64,000 nt of DNA, taken from the NCBI GenBank assembly GCA_964251675.1, contig CAXUKS010000003.1, positions 99,266 through 163,265 on the forward strand, given 5' to 3'. This document shows positions 14,419 to 23,249 of this stretch, in pieces. This DNA comes from JANXMY01 sp964251675 (GTDB lineage: Bacteria; Armatimonadota; Armatimonadia; Armatimonadales; Capsulimonadaceae). The notes under the pieces are model-generated. The model did not search any database and was not told where the DNA came from. It saw only the letters and a list, made by a program, of their open reading frames with translations. The position numbers were made by a program, and so were the translations under genes. Within the stretch, counting starts at the first letter, position 1. Each line of letters starts with the position of its first letter.

Positions 14419-16645
14419 ACTTTCCGCCCTGCGCGGCAAGCTCGCGGGTCAGCCGGGTCAGCTCGCGGCGCATCTCGGAGAGCTTGATTATGTCCGGGTC
14501 GCTAAACATAAACTCCCAGTTGTCGGTGTCGTAGCCAGCCAGGAAGCGCGGCAGGTAGCCAGCGGTGCGGGGGGCAAGCTGCGCGGCGCGGTCGGGCACG
14601 GAGAACGGAACAAGCGCGATCTGCGAGTCATCATATTCAGACTGCTGGCGTGCGCCGCGCCGCCGGGCATAGGCGGGGTCAATTTTAGAGACCATCCCCC
14701 ATTCTTTCATGGCTTCTTCGGGCATGGAAGCGAAAAAGCAGGCCAGGCCCCGGTTGGAATGCAGCATGACGTTGCGCGGCTCCAGCTTCAGGGCGCGGTC
14801 GAACATATCAATGGCGTGCTTGTGCTTCTCCAGCGCCTGCTTCATGCGCGGGTCGGCGGGGTTTTTGGCGGAGTTTTTGATCAGCAGGCCAGCTTTAGCG
14901 AAGGCGAGGCCGAGGTTAGAATAGTCCTCCATGCGGGTCTCGCGCAGGACGATGACATGGCGGAACTCGGCAATGGCATTGTCGATCTTGCCCTGCTGAT
15001 AGAAAATCACGCCCCGGTTGGAGTAGGAATTGGGGTCAGCGGCCTCGTATTTGGTCGCCAGCTCCCACTCACGCAGGGCAGAATCCTGCAATTTCTGCAA
15101 CGCCAGAGCATAGCCCCACGGGTAATGGACGGCGTGAAACTCCGGGTTCAGGTCCAGCGCCCGCTTGAAGCAGGGCACAGCCAGCTCCGGCTTGCCGAGT
15201 GCGATGTAGCAGATACCGTAATTGCTCTGCACTTCCGGCAGGTGTTCGTCCAGCTTGGCCGCAATGGCAAGCTCGTTCATGCCAGACGTCAGGTTTTCCT
15301 GGCGCAATTGCAGCCAGCCCGCCTGCGCGGGGGCGTGGGCATCTTTGGGATCAAGCTGGGCGGCTTTTTGGAATTGCAGCGCGGCATCGGTATGCTCTCC
15401 GGCCAGCCCCTGCGCCAGCCCGAGGTTGACGCGGGCCAGAGCCAGGTTCGGAGCGACCCGCAGGGCCTGCTGGAAGGCCGTCACGGCCTGCGGAACAAGC
15501 TTCTGCCGCAGCTTGATGACACCGACGCCGACCAGTGCCTCCACCGAGCGCGGGGAAAGCTGCAGGGCGCGGGCGAGGTAGCGGTCGGCAATGTCCGTTG
15601 CCCCGCCGTCGGCATAGACTTTGCCGAGGTTATAGCAGGACTCAAAGAGCCGCGAAGACAGTGAAACCGACTCTTTCATCTCTAAAATGCCGTCGTTGGC
15701 CGCGCCGAACTGACACAGGGCGTAGCCATAATCGGCGCGGACAGCGGCTCCGGCGGGTTCCATGCGGGCGGCCCGGCCCAGCTTTTCCAGGTCGGCGAGT
15801 GTCGGCGGCGCGGTCAGCAGCCGGGCCAGCGCGGCATTGACGAGGGCATGGGCATGGGCCGGGTCCAGGGTGACGGCGGCATCAAACGCCGCCGTGGCTT
15901 CCGGCAGGTCCCCGCACAGGCACAGGGCATACCCGATGTTGTTCTGGGCATCCGCGCAGACGATGGCATGGCCGCCCGCCATTGCCAGAGCCTGCCGAAA
16001 CTGCACGATGGCTTCCTCGTAGCGCCGCTCGCGGCAGAGAACCAGACCCAGGCGGTTGTAGAGGGTCGGGTTCTTCGGCTCCAGCCGCAGTGCCCGCTGA
16101 ATGTGGCTGATGGCGACTTCCGCCGCCGCCGGGTCCGGCTCAATCCCGGCCTCGGTGAAGACGCGGGCGAGGTTTGCGCCGGGCGCAGCGTTGTCCATGC
16201 CGTGCCGGGCCGCCGTCTCGAACATTTCGGCGGCCTGCGGAAGCGTGCCGCGCCGGGCCAGCGCAATGGCGGCGTTGTTGCAGAACTCCGCGCTGCCGCC
16301 CCCCAGCGTCCGGGCCTGCTGGAACCAGTGAACACTTTTTTCGATTTCGCCGTTCAGCAAAAACAGCTCGGCCAGATGCAGGCGGGCGGTGGGGGCCAGT
16401 GCGGGGTCTTCCAGGGCAGATTCGGCCTTTTCCTGCATTTTCGCGGCCATGCTGTCCACCCGAGAGTGCAGGGCCGCATGGCGGCTTTTGAGCTTGTGGC
16501 CGGGCAGGAAACCCCGCACAAACGACAGGCCGCCGCCGGACACAGGGGCATGGCGCGTGGCTTTGCCCAGGTGCAGCAGGATACCGCACTGGTGACACAC
16601 AAGGGTCGAAGAGGGATTTTTGTGACTGCAATAGGGACAGACCAT
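14417..16645 (-). CDS. Zinc-ribbon TPR-repeat protein
   Basis: A 742-residue protein. The N-terminus is a zinc ribbon (CPYC...CHQC within the first 22 residues). The rest is an array of tetratricopeptide repeats from about residue 70 to 660, e.g. PTLYNRLGLVLCRERRYEEAIVQFRQAL and NLGLAQGLAGEHTDAALQFQKAAQLDP. There is no signal peptide or transmembrane helix. Such proteins act as scaffolds for protein complexes; partners are not shown by context. It overlaps the terminator region at its stop codon and starts 34 bp downstream of the RNase HI gene, so the two are probably cotranscribed. Confidence 0.88.
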   Translation of the reverse strand: MVCPYCSHKNPSSTLVCHQCGILLHLGKATRHAPVSGGGLSFVRGFLPGHKLKSRHAALHSRVDSMAAKMQEKAESALEDPALAPTARLHLAELFLLNGEIEKSVHWFQQARTLGGGSAEFCNNAAIALARRGTLPQAAEMFETAARHGMDNAAPGANLARVFTEAGIEPDPAAAEVAISHIQRALRLEPKNPTLYNRLGLVLCRERRYEEAIVQFRQALAMAGGHAIVCADAQNNIGYALCLCGDLPEATAAFDAAVTLDPAHAHALVNAALARLLTAPPTLADLEKLGRAARMEPAGAAVRADYGYALCQFGAANDGILEMKESVSLSSRLFESCYNLGKVYADGGATDIADRYLARALQLSPRSVEALVGVGVIKLRQKLVPQAVTAFQQALRVAPNLALARVNLGLAQGLAGEHTDAALQFQKAAQLDPKDAHAPAQAGWLQLRQENLTSGMNELAIAAKLDEHLPEVQSNYGICYIALGKPELAVPCFKRALDLNPEFHAVHYPWGYALALQKLQDSALREWELATKYEAADPNSYSNRGVIFYQQGKIDNAIAEFRHVIVLRETRMEDYSNLGLAFAKAGLLIKNSAKNPADPRMKQALEKHKHAIDMFDRALKLEPRNVMLHSNRGLACFFASMPEEAMKEWGMVSKIDPAYARRRGARQQSEYDDSQIALVPFSVPDRAAQLAPRTAGYLPRFLAGYDTDNWEFMFSDPDIIKLSEMRRELTRLTRELAAQGGK

Positions 16646-16679
16646 AAAATATAAGCCTTAACTACGAAAATAAGAACAA

Positions 16680-17090
16680 TTAGGCCGCCCCGGCGAGGCG
16701 AGCGCCTTGATTGGCAAGCTCATCGGCGCGGGCATTGCCTTCGCGCAGGATATGGGTCAGCGTCACGCCGCCGGGGAACAGGCGGCACAGGGCGGCGGCT
16801 TCCTGCTGCAAAGCTCTCAGGTGCGGTGCATTGATTTTGTAGCGGCCTTCCATCTGCCGGGCCATAAGCTGGCTGTCCGTATGGACCGTCAGCCGCGCCG
16901 CGCCGCGTGATTTTGCTTCTTCCAGCCCGCGAATCAGCGCCTTGTACTCCGCGACATTGTTGGTGGTCCGCCCGATGCCCTCGCCGATCTCCGCCACCGT
17001 CTTGCCGTCGGCATCCATCAGCAGAACGCCGATCCCCGCCGCACCGGGGTTGCCTTTACAGGCGCCGTCAATAAAAAGTATAAGTTCCAT
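16680..17090 (-). CDS. Ribonuclease HI family protein
   Basis: Degrades the RNA strand of RNA–DNA hybrids. The 136-residue frame carries the four acidic catalytic residues: D in FIDGACKGNPG, E in NNVAEYKALI, D in VHTDSQLM and D in GNARADELAN. It is of the short plant/archaeal-like RnhA class (DGA.KGNPG...TNNVAEY) and lacks the basic handle helix of E. coli RNase HI. The start at 17090 is used because the longer frame adds only seven residues of no likeness. It is transcribed divergently from ccmA. Confidence 0.92.
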   Translation of the reverse strand: MELILFIDGACKGNPGAAGIGVLLMDADGKTVAEIGEGIGRTTNNVAEYKALIRGLEEAKSRGAARLTVHTDSQLMARQMEGRYKINAPHLRALQQEAAALCRLFPGGVTLTHILREGNARADELANQGARLAGAA

Positions 17091-17163
17091 TGCTCTCATT
17101 ATAACACACAATTGGCCGGTATTTTTGTCGGTATTTATGCCGGGCTGTTTGGGCGGTCCTCCC

Positions 17164-17193
17164 TTGCGCCCGCCGCCGCCCGCCGGGTATACT
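17164..17193 (+). promoter_or_regulatory. Promoter for the ccm operon
   Basis: TTGCGC (17164–17169), an 18-bp spacer and TATACT (17188–17193), preceded by GGG. Transcription would start about 4 nt before the ccmA ATG at 17204, giving an almost leaderless mRNA. Confidence 0.55.
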
Positions 17194-17203
17194 TAATCGT
17201 ACA

Positions 17204-17785
17204 ATGATTCCCCTGCGTTTGCATGGTCTCGGAATGGCTTACGGGCCGCGGGTGCTGTTTTCGGACCTGACCGCCGAAGTCGTGCCGGGGCAGTGCCTCG
17301 TGGTCACGGGGGCGAACGGCGCGGGCAAAAGCACGCTTTTAAAAATCATCGCCGGGCTGACCCGGCCTGAGACGGGCCGCGTGGACTTTGCGGGGCAGTT
17401 CGGCTACGCCGCTCCCGACGTTCACCTGTACGGCGAACTGACCGGGCGCGAGAACCTGGAGTTTCTGGCCCGCCTGCGCGGCGTCCCGGCGGGCGCTGAC
17501 AGCCTGCTGCGGTCGGTGGGCCTGCCGCCGAAGCGCGGCAGCGATCTGGTGTCGGCCTACTCGTCGGGAATGCGGCAGCGGCTGAAGCTGGCGGCATCGC
17601 TGCTGGGCGAGCCGCCCCTGCTGCTGTGGGACGAACCGACGGCGACATTAGACGCCTCGGGCCGGGCGAGTGCCGACGCGCTGATTGCCGCGCACCGGGC
17701 GCGGGGCGGGCTGGCCGTGATTGCCACGAACGATGCCGCTGAGGCCGACCGCTGGGGCGACCTGCGGCTGATGATTGGGCCGTGA
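17204..17785 (+). CDS. ccmA: Heme exporter ABC ATPase CcmA
   Basis: ATP-binding subunit of the CcmABC complex, which loads heme onto CcmE in cytochrome c maturation system I. It has 193 residues with Walker A GANGAGKST (residues 36–44), signature YSSGMRQRLKLA, Walker B LLLWDEPTATLD, and a switch region close to the C-terminus. Short length and RPETGRVDFAGQFGYAAPDVHLYGELTGREN fit CcmA. It is first in the operon ccmA-ccmB-ccmC-(ccmD)-ccmE-ccmF. No ribosome site is seen, in line with a near-leaderless start. Confidence 0.92.
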   Translation: MIPLRLHGLGMAYGPRVLFSDLTAEVVPGQCLVVTGANGAGKSTLLKIIAGLTRPETGRVDFAGQFGYAAPDVHLYGELTGRENLEFLARLRGVPAGADSLLRSVGLPPKRGSDLVSAYSSGMRQRLKLAASLLGEPPLLLWDEPTATLDASGRASADALIAAHRARGGLAVIATNDAAEADRWGDLRLMIGP

Positions 17786-17788
17786 CTA

Positions 17789-18490
17789 TTGGGGCCTAAT
17801 TCTCGTATCTACAACCACTGGATCGGCTGTGCCTGGGCGGTCTTCCAGAAAGACGTGCAGGTGGAAACACGCACCCGCTATGCGCTTGGGGCCGTGCTGC
17901 TGTTCGCGGTCACCACGCTGGTGGCCGTGTCGGCGGCGCTGAGTTCCGTGACCGTCAAATCCGAGGTCAAGGCCGCGCTGCTGTGGATTGTTCTGCTGTT
18001 TGCCGCACTCTCGGGGCTGGCCCGCGTGTTTGTGCGCGAGGAAGAAGCTGGGACTGCGCCGCTCCTGCGGCTGTCCGCCCCGCCGACGGCGGTGTACGCC
18101 GGAAAGTGGCTGTTCAACACGGCGCTGGTGCTGGCCGTGGAAGCGGTGACCGTACCGCTGTTTTTAATCGTTCTGCCCCTGCAAACCGTGAACTTTGGCC
18201 TGCTGCTTGGTGTTCTTTTACTGGGCGGCCTCGGCCTGTCGGGAGCCGCGACTTTCGTGGCTGCACTCATTGCACAGGCGGGCGGCGGCAAAAGCGCCCT
18301 GTTCTTTATTGTCGCGTTTCCGGTGCTGATGCCCCTGCTCTTGATCGCCGTGCAGGCCACTGTGGGGGCCTTTGACGATGTTGCCAGCCATTACGAACGC
18401 GCACGCGGGGCGCTCGGGCTGCTGACGGTGTACGGGGTGGTGATGACGACGGCGTCATTCTTGTTGTTTGAGTATATCTGGCATGATTAA
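17789..18490 (+). CDS. ccmB: Heme exporter membrane subunit CcmB
   Basis: A 233-residue integral-membrane protein with six hydrophobic segments, partner of CcmA. The N-terminus AVFQKDVQVETRTRYALGAVLLFAV and the loop SGLARVFVREEEAGTAPLLRLSAPP are CcmB features. The start is a TTG at 17789, 3 bp after the ccmA stop, and no ATG lies near. It overlaps the ccmC start by 8 nt. It works at the cytoplasmic membrane. Confidence 0.9.
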   Translation: MGPNSRIYNHWIGCAWAVFQKDVQVETRTRYALGAVLLFAVTTLVAVSAALSSVTVKSEVKAALLWIVLLFAALSGLARVFVREEEAGTAPLLRLSAPPTAVYAGKWLFNTALVLAVEAVTVPLFLIVLPLQTVNFGLLLGVLLLGGLGLSGAATFVAALIAQAGGGKSALFFIVAFPVLMPLLLIAVQATVGAFDDVASHYERARGALGLLTVYGVVMTTASFLLFEYIWHD

Positions 18491-19214
18491 CATTTCTAAA
18501 ATTGGGCCTAAAATTGGCAAAGTGGCGTTATTGCTGCTGCTGTGTGCCACCACCGTCGGGGGCTTCCTTTGGCTGCCCCCGGCGGAGGCGTTTCTGAAAC
18601 CCGCGCTGGCGCGGATTGTGGTTTTTCATGTGCCCTGCGCCATCGTCGCCGACCTCGCTTCGGTGGTCGCGGGCTGGTATGCGATTGCGTATTTGCGAAA
18701 ACGAACTCTTACCGACGATGTGAAGTCCTCGGTGTCGTTTGGCCTGGCGCTCTTGTTTTGCTTTCTCACCACCATCACTGGCTCGATGTTCGCCAAGTCG
18801 CAGTGGGGCGGGTACTGGAATTGGGACCCGCGTGAGACGGCCATCTTTATGATGCTTCTGGTCTACACCGCCTACTTCGCCCTCCGGGCCGCGTTCGGCG
18901 ATGCCCGCAAGCGAGCCGCCGTCAGCGCCGCGTATGCCCTGTTCGGCGTGCTGGCTGTGCCGTTTTTGACCTATATCCTGCCGAACTCGACGGACCAGAC
19001 CTTGCACCCGAAGGATGTCATCAACACCCGCGACGGTCTGGACCCGGCCTACAAGATCGTCCTGTGGAGCGGCGTTCTGGGCCTGAGCCTCGTTTACTGG
19101 TGGGCGTTCCGGCTGCACGTCGCCCTCGGCGAGATTGGCCTGCGCCTCGACGCCCGCGCCCGCCGCCGCGCCGCCGCACCCGCCGTGCCGACCGTCGTGG
19201 AAGCGAGGCGCTGA
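18483..19214 (+). CDS. ccmC: Heme handling protein CcmC
   Basis: A 243-residue member of the heme handling protein family, which delivers heme to CcmE. The diagnostic WWD-type motif is QWGGYWNWDPRETA; flanking heme-ligand histidines appear in VFHVPCA and TLHPKDV. Six membrane helices are visible. ATG 18483 overlaps the ccmB end (translational coupling); an in-frame TTG at 18468 is a less likely start. The last 25 residues are arginine/alanine rich. Confidence 0.9.
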   Translation: MINISKIGPKIGKVALLLLLCATTVGGFLWLPPAEAFLKPALARIVVFHVPCAIVADLASVVAGWYAIAYLRKRTLTDDVKSSVSFGLALLFCFLTTITGSMFAKSQWGGYWNWDPRETAIFMMLLVYTAYFALRAAFGDARKRAAVSAAYALFGVLAVPFLTYILPNSTDQTLHPKDVINTRDGLDPAYKIVLWSGVLGLSLVYWWAFRLHVALGEIGLRLDARARRRAAAPAVPTVVEARR

Positions 19215-19216
19215 CG

Positions 19217-19366
19217 ATGCCGACTGAGATGCAGACGTTGCTGCCGCTGATGCTGGTCCCCTTGATTGTCTGGATTTGCGTCTGGGCCTATTTGTGGAAC
19301 CTTGACGGCAAAGTAAAGCGTTTAAAAGAAGAGATGCGGCGTTTAGACGAAGGCGAAGAGTTATGA
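19217..19366 (+). CDS. CcmD-like small membrane protein
   Basis: A 49-residue protein with one membrane helix (LLPLMLVPLIVWICVWAYLW) and a charged tail with heptad-like spacing (LDGKVKRLKEEMRRLDEGEEL). Size, topology and position between ccmC and ccmE match CcmD, which holds CcmABC and CcmE together and helps release holo-CcmE. CcmD is poorly conserved in sequence, so the call rests on context. It overlaps ccmE by 4 bp (ATGA). Confidence 0.75.
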   Translation: MPTEMQTLLPLMLVPLIVWICVWAYLWNLDGKVKRLKEEMRRLDEGEEL

Positions 19367-19776
19367 TTAAAAACAAAGGGGCCGTTCTCGGTCTGTCCGT
19401 GATTGTCGGCGCTCTGGCCTTCAGCGGCCTGGCGTTCAAGAACAACCTCATCAATGCTGTGCCGTTCAAGGACGCGGTGAAAGCCACCGACTCCGGCGTG
19501 CAGATTATGGGCGCTCCCTTGCCCGGCACGATGAACTATGACAGCACGGCCCACGTTCTGCGCTTTACGCTCAAAGACGAGGCGGGCGACACGATGCCGG
19601 TCGTCTACTCCGGCCCCAAGCCTGAAGATCTGGACTCCGCGATGACCAAAGCGACAGCCATCAACGCGCAGGGGACCTACGACCCTGCCCGCCGCGTCTT
19701 CGCCGCCGAAACGCTGCTGGTCAAGTGCCCGTCTAAGTATCAGGGTCAGACGACGCAGCGGTCTTACGGGGGGTAG
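19363..19776 (+). CDS. ccmE: Heme chaperone CcmE with CXXXY heme motif
   Basis: A periplasm-facing heme chaperone of 137 residues with an N-terminal membrane anchor (about 7–26) and an OB-fold beta domain. In E. coli CcmE, heme is held covalently by His in an HxxxY motif. Here the matching site is LLVKCPSKYQG, that is Cys122–Pro–Ser–Lys–Tyr126. Cysteine variants of this kind are known from Desulfovibrio and archaea, where the pathway often lacks CcmH. No ccmG, ccmH or ccmI is in this operon. The TAG stop is also the first triplet of a family D repeat. Confidence 0.9.
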   Translation: MIKNKGAVLGLSVIVGALAFSGLAFKNNLINAVPFKDAVKATDSGVQIMGAPLPGTMNYDSTAHVLRFTLKDEAGDTMPVVYSGPKPEDLDSAMTKATAINAQGTYDPARRVFAAETLLVKCPSKYQGQTTQRSYGG

Positions 19777-19920
19777 GACCCCTCCCGCTCGTTCCTCGCT
19801 CCCTCCCCTGTTAGGGGAGGGTTAGAATTAAGCCTCTGGAAGGCGCGAGGGTTCTTCTTCGGCTCTTCTCTGTGCCCTCCTCTAACAGGGGAGGGAGCGA
19901 GGAACGAGCGGGAGGGGTCT
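19776..19920. repeat. Family D long inverted repeat between ccmE and ccmF
   Basis: Arms of about 45 bp at 19777–19821 and 19875–19920 pair almost perfectly, with GAGCGAGGAACGAGCGGGAG outermost and CCTCCCCTGTTAGGGGAGGG inside the left arm. A 53-nt centre separates them. It starts with TAGGACCCCTCCC at the ccmE stop codon. The copy after 57943 begins with the same string at a stop codon. Confidence 0.85.
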
Positions 19921-19942
19921 GCCCTTCTCTTAGAAAAACACC

Positions 19943-22516
19943 ATGCCAAACTTCGGCCTCATCCCCACTCTCGGCGTCGCCTGCATCTGGACCACCCTCG
20001 CTGCGCTGCTTGTTTCCACGGTCGCCTACCTTGTCGCCGCCGCCCGGCGCGACACGCCGGGGCAGGGCAGCGGCGCGGCGCGGCTGGGCCGGGCGGGTTT
20101 TGCGCTGGCCGCGCTCTCCACCTTCGGCACGGCAGCGGCGCTCGGGACCCTGCTGCTGACCCACCGCTTTGACATTCAGTATGTCTACGACCACTCGGCA
20201 CGGGCGATGTCGCCGCTCTACTATTTCCCCTCGTTCTGGGCCGGGCAGGAAGGCTCGTTCCTCCTGTGGGGCTTTTGGATTGCCGTGCTGGGGCTGGTCC
20301 TGGCATGGACCTCCGGGGCTGCCGAGCGGCGCGTGATGCCATTTTACAGCGGCGTGCTGTTCTTCTTGGTCGGGATGCTGACCATCAAGAACCCGTTCCT
20401 GCCGACAATGGACCAGTGGGGCATTCCCGTCATGCCCACCGAAGGGCTGGGGCTGAACCCGAATTTAGAGAACTACTGGATGGTGATCCATCCGCCGACC
20501 CTGTTTCTGGGCTTTGCCGCGCTGGCCGTGCCGTTTTCGTTCGCCCTGGCCGCGCTGTGCTGGCGGGAGTGGGACGGCTGGCTGCGGCGGGCGCTGCCGT
20601 GGGGCCTGTTCGGCTTCGCTACACTCGGCCTCGCCATGATGATGGGCGGGTACTGGGCCTATGAAATGCTCGGCTGGGGCGGCTTCTGGGCTTGGGACCC
20701 CGTCGAAAACGGCCCGTTCGTGCCGTGGATGGGACTGCTCGGCTTCCTGCACGCCGCGCAGATACAGCGCGTCCGGGGCAAGTTCCTGAAGCCCACGCTG
20801 GTGCTGGCCCTGCTGCCGTTCTCCGGGGCGCTCTATGAGACGTTTTTAACGCGCACCGGCGTTCTGGACAAGTTCAGCGTCCATTCGTTTTCCACGCTCG
20901 GTGGCATCGCCAACAGCGTTCTGCTGGGCGTTCTGCTGGTGTCCGTGTTTATTTCGGTCGCCTCCCTGCTGTGGCGCTACAAAGCTTTGCCCAAGAGCGA
21001 AGAAACTACCGAAGAGATCACCAGCCGTGAGTTCGGCTTCACGATGGCGATTGTCGTGCTGACCCTGTGCGGCTTCATCGCCGCCGTGGGCCTGTCCGCG
21101 CCGCTTTTCACGAGCCTGCTGGTGAAAGTCGGGATTGCCAGCTACACAGCGACGGTGCGGGAAGACTATCACAACCGGGCGCTGTTCCCCATAGCCGTCC
21201 TGCTGGCCCTCGGCATGGGCCTCGGGCCGCATCTGGCCTGGCGGGGCCGGGGCGGGCCGAACAGCATGAAGCTGGTCTGGAGCTACGCGCTGGCCGTGGT
21301 CGCCGCGCTGGGCTTTGTGGCGGCCAGCAAGTATCTGGGCACGCCGCTGAAGCCTGCCATGCTTATCCCGCAGCTTTTGCTCTTCACGGCGTCCATGTTC
21401 GCCATTTTTGCCAACCTCGCTCTGCTGACCCGCCTGCGCCGCCCCCGCGAGGAGGCGCATCACGCGGTACGCCCTGTCTGGACGCTCGGCGGCACGCTGT
21501 CGCATCTCGGCGCCGCCGTGATGCTGGTCGGCATCGCCTGCCTGGTGACCTTTGTTCGCAAGGACCCTGGCACGATGCTGGTGCAGAACACCCCGGCGGC
21601 GGTGCTGGACGGGGCCTACACGATGGTCTTCCGGGGGATGTCCGGCGACCCGGAAAAAGACCACGACAATGCGCTGCTACTGGATGTGGCGTCCACCGAT
21701 GGGAGGCACAAGTTCCAGGCCCAGATGCCGTTTGCCGTTCGCGCCGTGGAAGGCGGGCAGAAGCAGGTCTTCGCGCACCCGACCATTCTGCATACCGGCC
21801 CTAGTGACCTGTATCTGAACATGAATAATGGCACGGGGCTGGCCGAATTCTACAGCACGGCGATTTCCAAGCCGGTGCTGAAGCTCGGCGATGTTAAAAC
21901 GGTGAAGGTCGTCGGCAAGACCCCCGCAGACGAGAAGACCTACACTGTGGAGTTCCAGCGGTTCATCAACCCGATGGGCAAAATTGTCCAGCAGACCGGC
22001 CAGATGCCGGCTGTGTTTCCCGTGTCCGCTGTTCTGCGCGTGACCTACGAGGGCAAGACCACGGAAGTGACGCCGCAGTACATCCAGTACCGCGACGGCT
22101 CAAACTCCAAATCGCCGGAGATCAAGCTGGCGGGCAACACGCTGATTTCGTTTGCGGGCATGAACGCGGGCAGCTCTGACAAAGCAAACCCCGGCGTGGG
22201 CGCGAAGAACGAAGGCGTCTCGCTTAATCTGCGTCAGGACAGCGGCCCGCCGAAACTGGCCTTTGAGGTGGAAGCCTCCACGCGCCCGATGATCAATTTA
22301 GTCTGGATCGGCACCCTGCTGCTGGTTCTGGGCGGGCTGGTCTCTATGCGGCGGCGCATTCTGGAGAACCGTCTTGATCCGGTCCCCGATCTGCCGCACA
22401 CGCCGCGTGCGTCCTCGGCGGCACGCCGGACGGCTGTTAAATCCCCCGCCCGGTCCGGTGCCCGGACGGCCAAGCCCGCACCGTCGCTGTCGGTCGGCAA
22501 GACGCGAGGACGCTAA
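19943..22516 (+). CDS. ccmF: Cytochrome c heme lyase CcmF
   Basis: The large membrane subunit (857 residues, about 15 helices) that attaches heme from CcmE to apocytochrome c. The family WWD motif appears as GGFWAWDPVENGPFVPWM. Further conserved parts are SPLYYFPSFWAGQEGSFLLW, NYWMVIHPPTLFLGF and ETFLTRTGVLDKFSVHSF. A large periplasmic domain occupies the C-terminal third (about 540–790), followed by one helix and a basic tail. It is longer than E. coli CcmF (~650), like fused or extended CcmF forms in other phyla. A family D repeat separates it from ccmE. Confidence 0.93.
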   Translation: MPNFGLIPTLGVACIWTTLAALLVSTVAYLVAAARRDTPGQGSGAARLGRAGFALAALSTFGTAAALGTLLLTHRFDIQYVYDHSARAMSPLYYFPSFWAGQEGSFLLWGFWIAVLGLVLAWTSGAAERRVMPFYSGVLFFLVGMLTIKNPFLPTMDQWGIPVMPTEGLGLNPNLENYWMVIHPPTLFLGFAALAVPFSFALAALCWREWDGWLRRALPWGLFGFATLGLAMMMGGYWAYEMLGWGGFWAWDPVENGPFVPWMGLLGFLHAAQIQRVRGKFLKPTLVLALLPFSGALYETFLTRTGVLDKFSVHSFSTLGGIANSVLLGVLLVSVFISVASLLWRYKALPKSEETTEEITSREFGFTMAIVVLTLCGFIAAVGLSAPLFTSLLVKVGIASYTATVREDYHNRALFPIAVLLALGMGLGPHLAWRGRGGPNSMKLVWSYALAVVAALGFVAASKYLGTPLKPAMLIPQLLLFTASMFAIFANLALLTRLRRPREEAHHAVRPVWTLGGTLSHLGAAVMLVGIACLVTFVRKDPGTMLVQNTPAAVLDGAYTMVFRGMSGDPEKDHDNALLLDVASTDGRHKFQAQMPFAVRAVEGGQKQVFAHPTILHTGPSDLYLNMNNGTGLAEFYSTAISKPVLKLGDVKTVKVVGKTPADEKTYTVEFQRFINPMGKIVQQTGQMPAVFPVSAVLRVTYEGKTTEVTPQYIQYRDGSNSKSPEIKLAGNTLISFAGMNAGSSDKANPGVGAKNEGVSLNLRQDSGPPKLAFEVEASTRPMINLVWIGTLLLVLGGLVSMRRRILENRLDPVPDLPHTPRASSAARRTAVKSPARSGARTAKPAPSLSVGKTRGR

Positions 22517-22522
22517 CCCAGT

Positions 22523-22870
22523 ATGCGACTGCGTCAGATGCTGAAAAGCAAAATCCACCGGGCCACCGTGACCGAAGCCGACGTAAACTATGTCGGCTCG
22601 ATCACGCTGGACTCGGAGCTGTTGGAGCGGGTGGATTTATGGCCCGGTGAGCTGGTTCATGTCTGGAACGTCACCAACGGCGAGCGGCTGGAGACTTATG
22701 TGATTGCCGGTGAACCCGGCTCCGGCGTCGTCTGCATGAACGGTCCTGCCGCGCACCGCATCCGGCAGGGCGATGTGATCATTGTCGCCGCGTTCGCTCT
22801 CTCTGATGAACCGCTGACGGCCCAGCAGATTCTTGTTGACGACCGTAACCACTACCTGAGAGATTTATGA
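22523..22870 (+). CDS. panD: Aspartate 1-decarboxylase
   Basis: Makes beta-alanine from aspartate for pantothenate and CoA synthesis. It has 115 residues and matures by self-cleavage at Gly24-Ser25 to form the pyruvoyl cofactor; the site reads NYVGSITLD. Also present are MLKSKIHRATVTEADVNY at the N-terminus, VHVWNVTNGERLETYVI and MNGPAAHRIRQGDVIIV. It begins 6 bp after ccmF and is 10 bp before queD, so it is part of the same transcript. Confidence 0.95.
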   Translation: MRLRQMLKSKIHRATVTEADVNYVGSITLDSELLERVDLWPGELVHVWNVTNGERLETYVIAGEPGSGVVCMNGPAAHRIRQGDVIIVAAFALSDEPLTAQQILVDDRNHYLRDL

Positions 22871-22880
22871 GATAAGAGAT

Positions 22881-23249
22881 ATGTTTGAAGTAAAAGTTGA
22901 GAAAACTATCGCCGCCGCGCACCGGCTGTTTGACTACAATGGCCCCTGTGAGAATATGCACGGCCATAACTACCGCATCGAAGTGGCTTACACTGGCACG
23001 GAGCTGGACCGCTTCGGGATGCTGGTGGACTTCACCGACATCAAGCGGGCCTTTTATGGGGTGCTGGAAACGCTGGACCATACCTACCTGAACGACCTGC
23101 CTGCCTTCCATGACCTGTCGCCGTCGGCAGAGAATATCGCCGCGCATATTTACCACGCGCTGGAAGAAACCAAGTTTGACCGGGCGGCTTTGAGCTATGT
23201 GTCCGTGTGGGAGACGCCCACGCAGGTGGCGACATACAGGCGGGGTTAA
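22881..23249 (+). CDS. queD: 6-carboxy-5,6,7,8-tetrahydropterin synthase family (QueD)
   Basis: A 122-residue 6-pyruvoyl-tetrahydropterin-synthase fold protein, most likely QueD of queuosine/deazapurine synthesis. Zinc histidines are in AAHRLFDY and CENMHGHNY (H27 and H29), and the catalytic Cys is in PCENMHGHNY. Other family parts are GMLVDFTDIKRA, LDHTYLND and PSAENIAAHIY. The TAA stop codon is the left end of a perfect palindrome shared with the convergent gene. Other queuosine genes are not in the window. Confidence 0.92.
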   Translation: MFEVKVEKTIAAAHRLFDYNGPCENMHGHNYRIEVAYTGTELDRFGMLVDFTDIKRAFYGVLETLDHTYLNDLPAFHDLSPSAENIAAHIYHALEETKFDRAALSYVSVWETPTQVATYRRG

